From an uncultured Granulosicoccaceae bacterium (GTDB lineage: Bacteria > Pseudomonadota > Gammaproteobacteria > Granulosicoccales > Granulosicoccaceae), in assembly GCA_938020525.1 (NCBI GenBank), contig CALIHW010000004.1, positions 1 to 43,701 on the forward strand: 43,701 bases of DNA. Direction: 5' to 3'. Positions within the stretch are counted from its first letter, which is position 1. The number at the start of each line of letters is the position of its first letter. A program made the position numbers and the translations under genes. This document shows positions 43,595 through 43,701 of this stretch, piece by piece. The notes under the pieces were generated by a model, which saw only the letters and a program-made list of their open reading frames with translations, was not told the DNA's origin and searched no databases.

Positions 43595-43701
43595 CTAAAC
43601 CCGCGACAACCAGATATCCCAGTCAACGGAACCGACTGTGGCAAGAAACTCTTCAGCTTCATTCACTTTTATCGCTGAGAAGGCGCTCGTCAGTTGGTCA
43701 C
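43595..43701 (-). CDS. C-terminal end of an unidentified protein (cut by window edge)
   Basis: Read leftward from the edge, 35 codons give DQLTSAFSAIKVNEAEEFLA then TVGSVDWDIWLSRV and a stop at 43595. Composition is coding-like and ends before the repeat field. No family recognised; the rest of the gene is outside the window. Confidence 0.45.
   Translation of the reverse strand, partial: DQLTSAFSAIKVNEAEEFLATVGSVDWDIWLSRV

Overview
The window looks like chromosomal DNA of a heterotrophic, probably marine, gammaproteobacterium. This is inferred from an RstA/RstB-like two-component system with MipA/OmpV and DUF3019 partners, c-di-GMP enzymes with environmental sensor domains, a complete agl-type alpha-glucoside operon, and REP-like palindromic repeats. 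The genus cannot be named from sequence alone. No rRNA, tRNA or CRISPR array was seen. Both edges cut genes: an IS110-type transposase start on the left and an unknown C-terminus on the right.

Layout. 1-2.6 kb: IS110 edge, then an M20 amidohydrolase divergent from a mandelate-racemase-type enolase-superfamily enzyme. 2.7-4.5 kb: soluble PAS-GGDEF-EAL protein, followed by 1.16 kb without a convincing gene. 5.6-7.4 kb: TauD-like dioxygenase and TauE/SafE exporter. 7.5-11.3 kb: secreted binding protein coupled to a membrane CHASE-PAS-GGDEF-EAL protein. 11.3-15.3 kb: HSL-type esterase, a duplicated 152/164-bp structured repeat, a YtcJ-type amidohydrolase and an overlapping CobW-type GTPase.

15.4-23.0 kb is the clearest pathway. 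Binding protein, two permeases, GH13 alpha-glucosidase and MalK-like ATPase (aglE-F-G-A-K order) are followed directly by a HAD phosphatase. A predicted promoter precedes aglE, and a strong terminator plus a new promoter separate aglE from the rest. 23.2-25.4 kb: rhodanese-ChrB and chromate transporter ChrA. 25.5-30.6 kb: membrane desaturase, an MmgE/PrpD gene lying between two pieces of ankyrin coding sequence, and an MFS transporter.

30.9-34.4 kb: MipA/OmpV porin-like protein, DUF3019 protein, response regulator and histidine kinase. Two sequences one base from the E. coli RstA box, and three TGTAAC repeats on a 10-bp period, lie in front of it, suggesting autoregulation. 34.4-37.2 kb: VOC protein with a five-unit tandem repeat, AroQ and a TPR protein. 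37.6-39.4 kb: cytochrome c and a PQQ-type sugar dehydrogenase, a likely periplasmic oxidation pair. 39.5-42.7 kb: small secreted proteins, a class V aminotransferase and an HExxH lipoprotein. 42.8-43.5 kb: a large inverted-repeat cassette with 28/29-bp tandem units on its flanks.

Start codons were moved inward from the longest open frame where a ribosome site or family length favoured it. Each such choice is stated in the entry.
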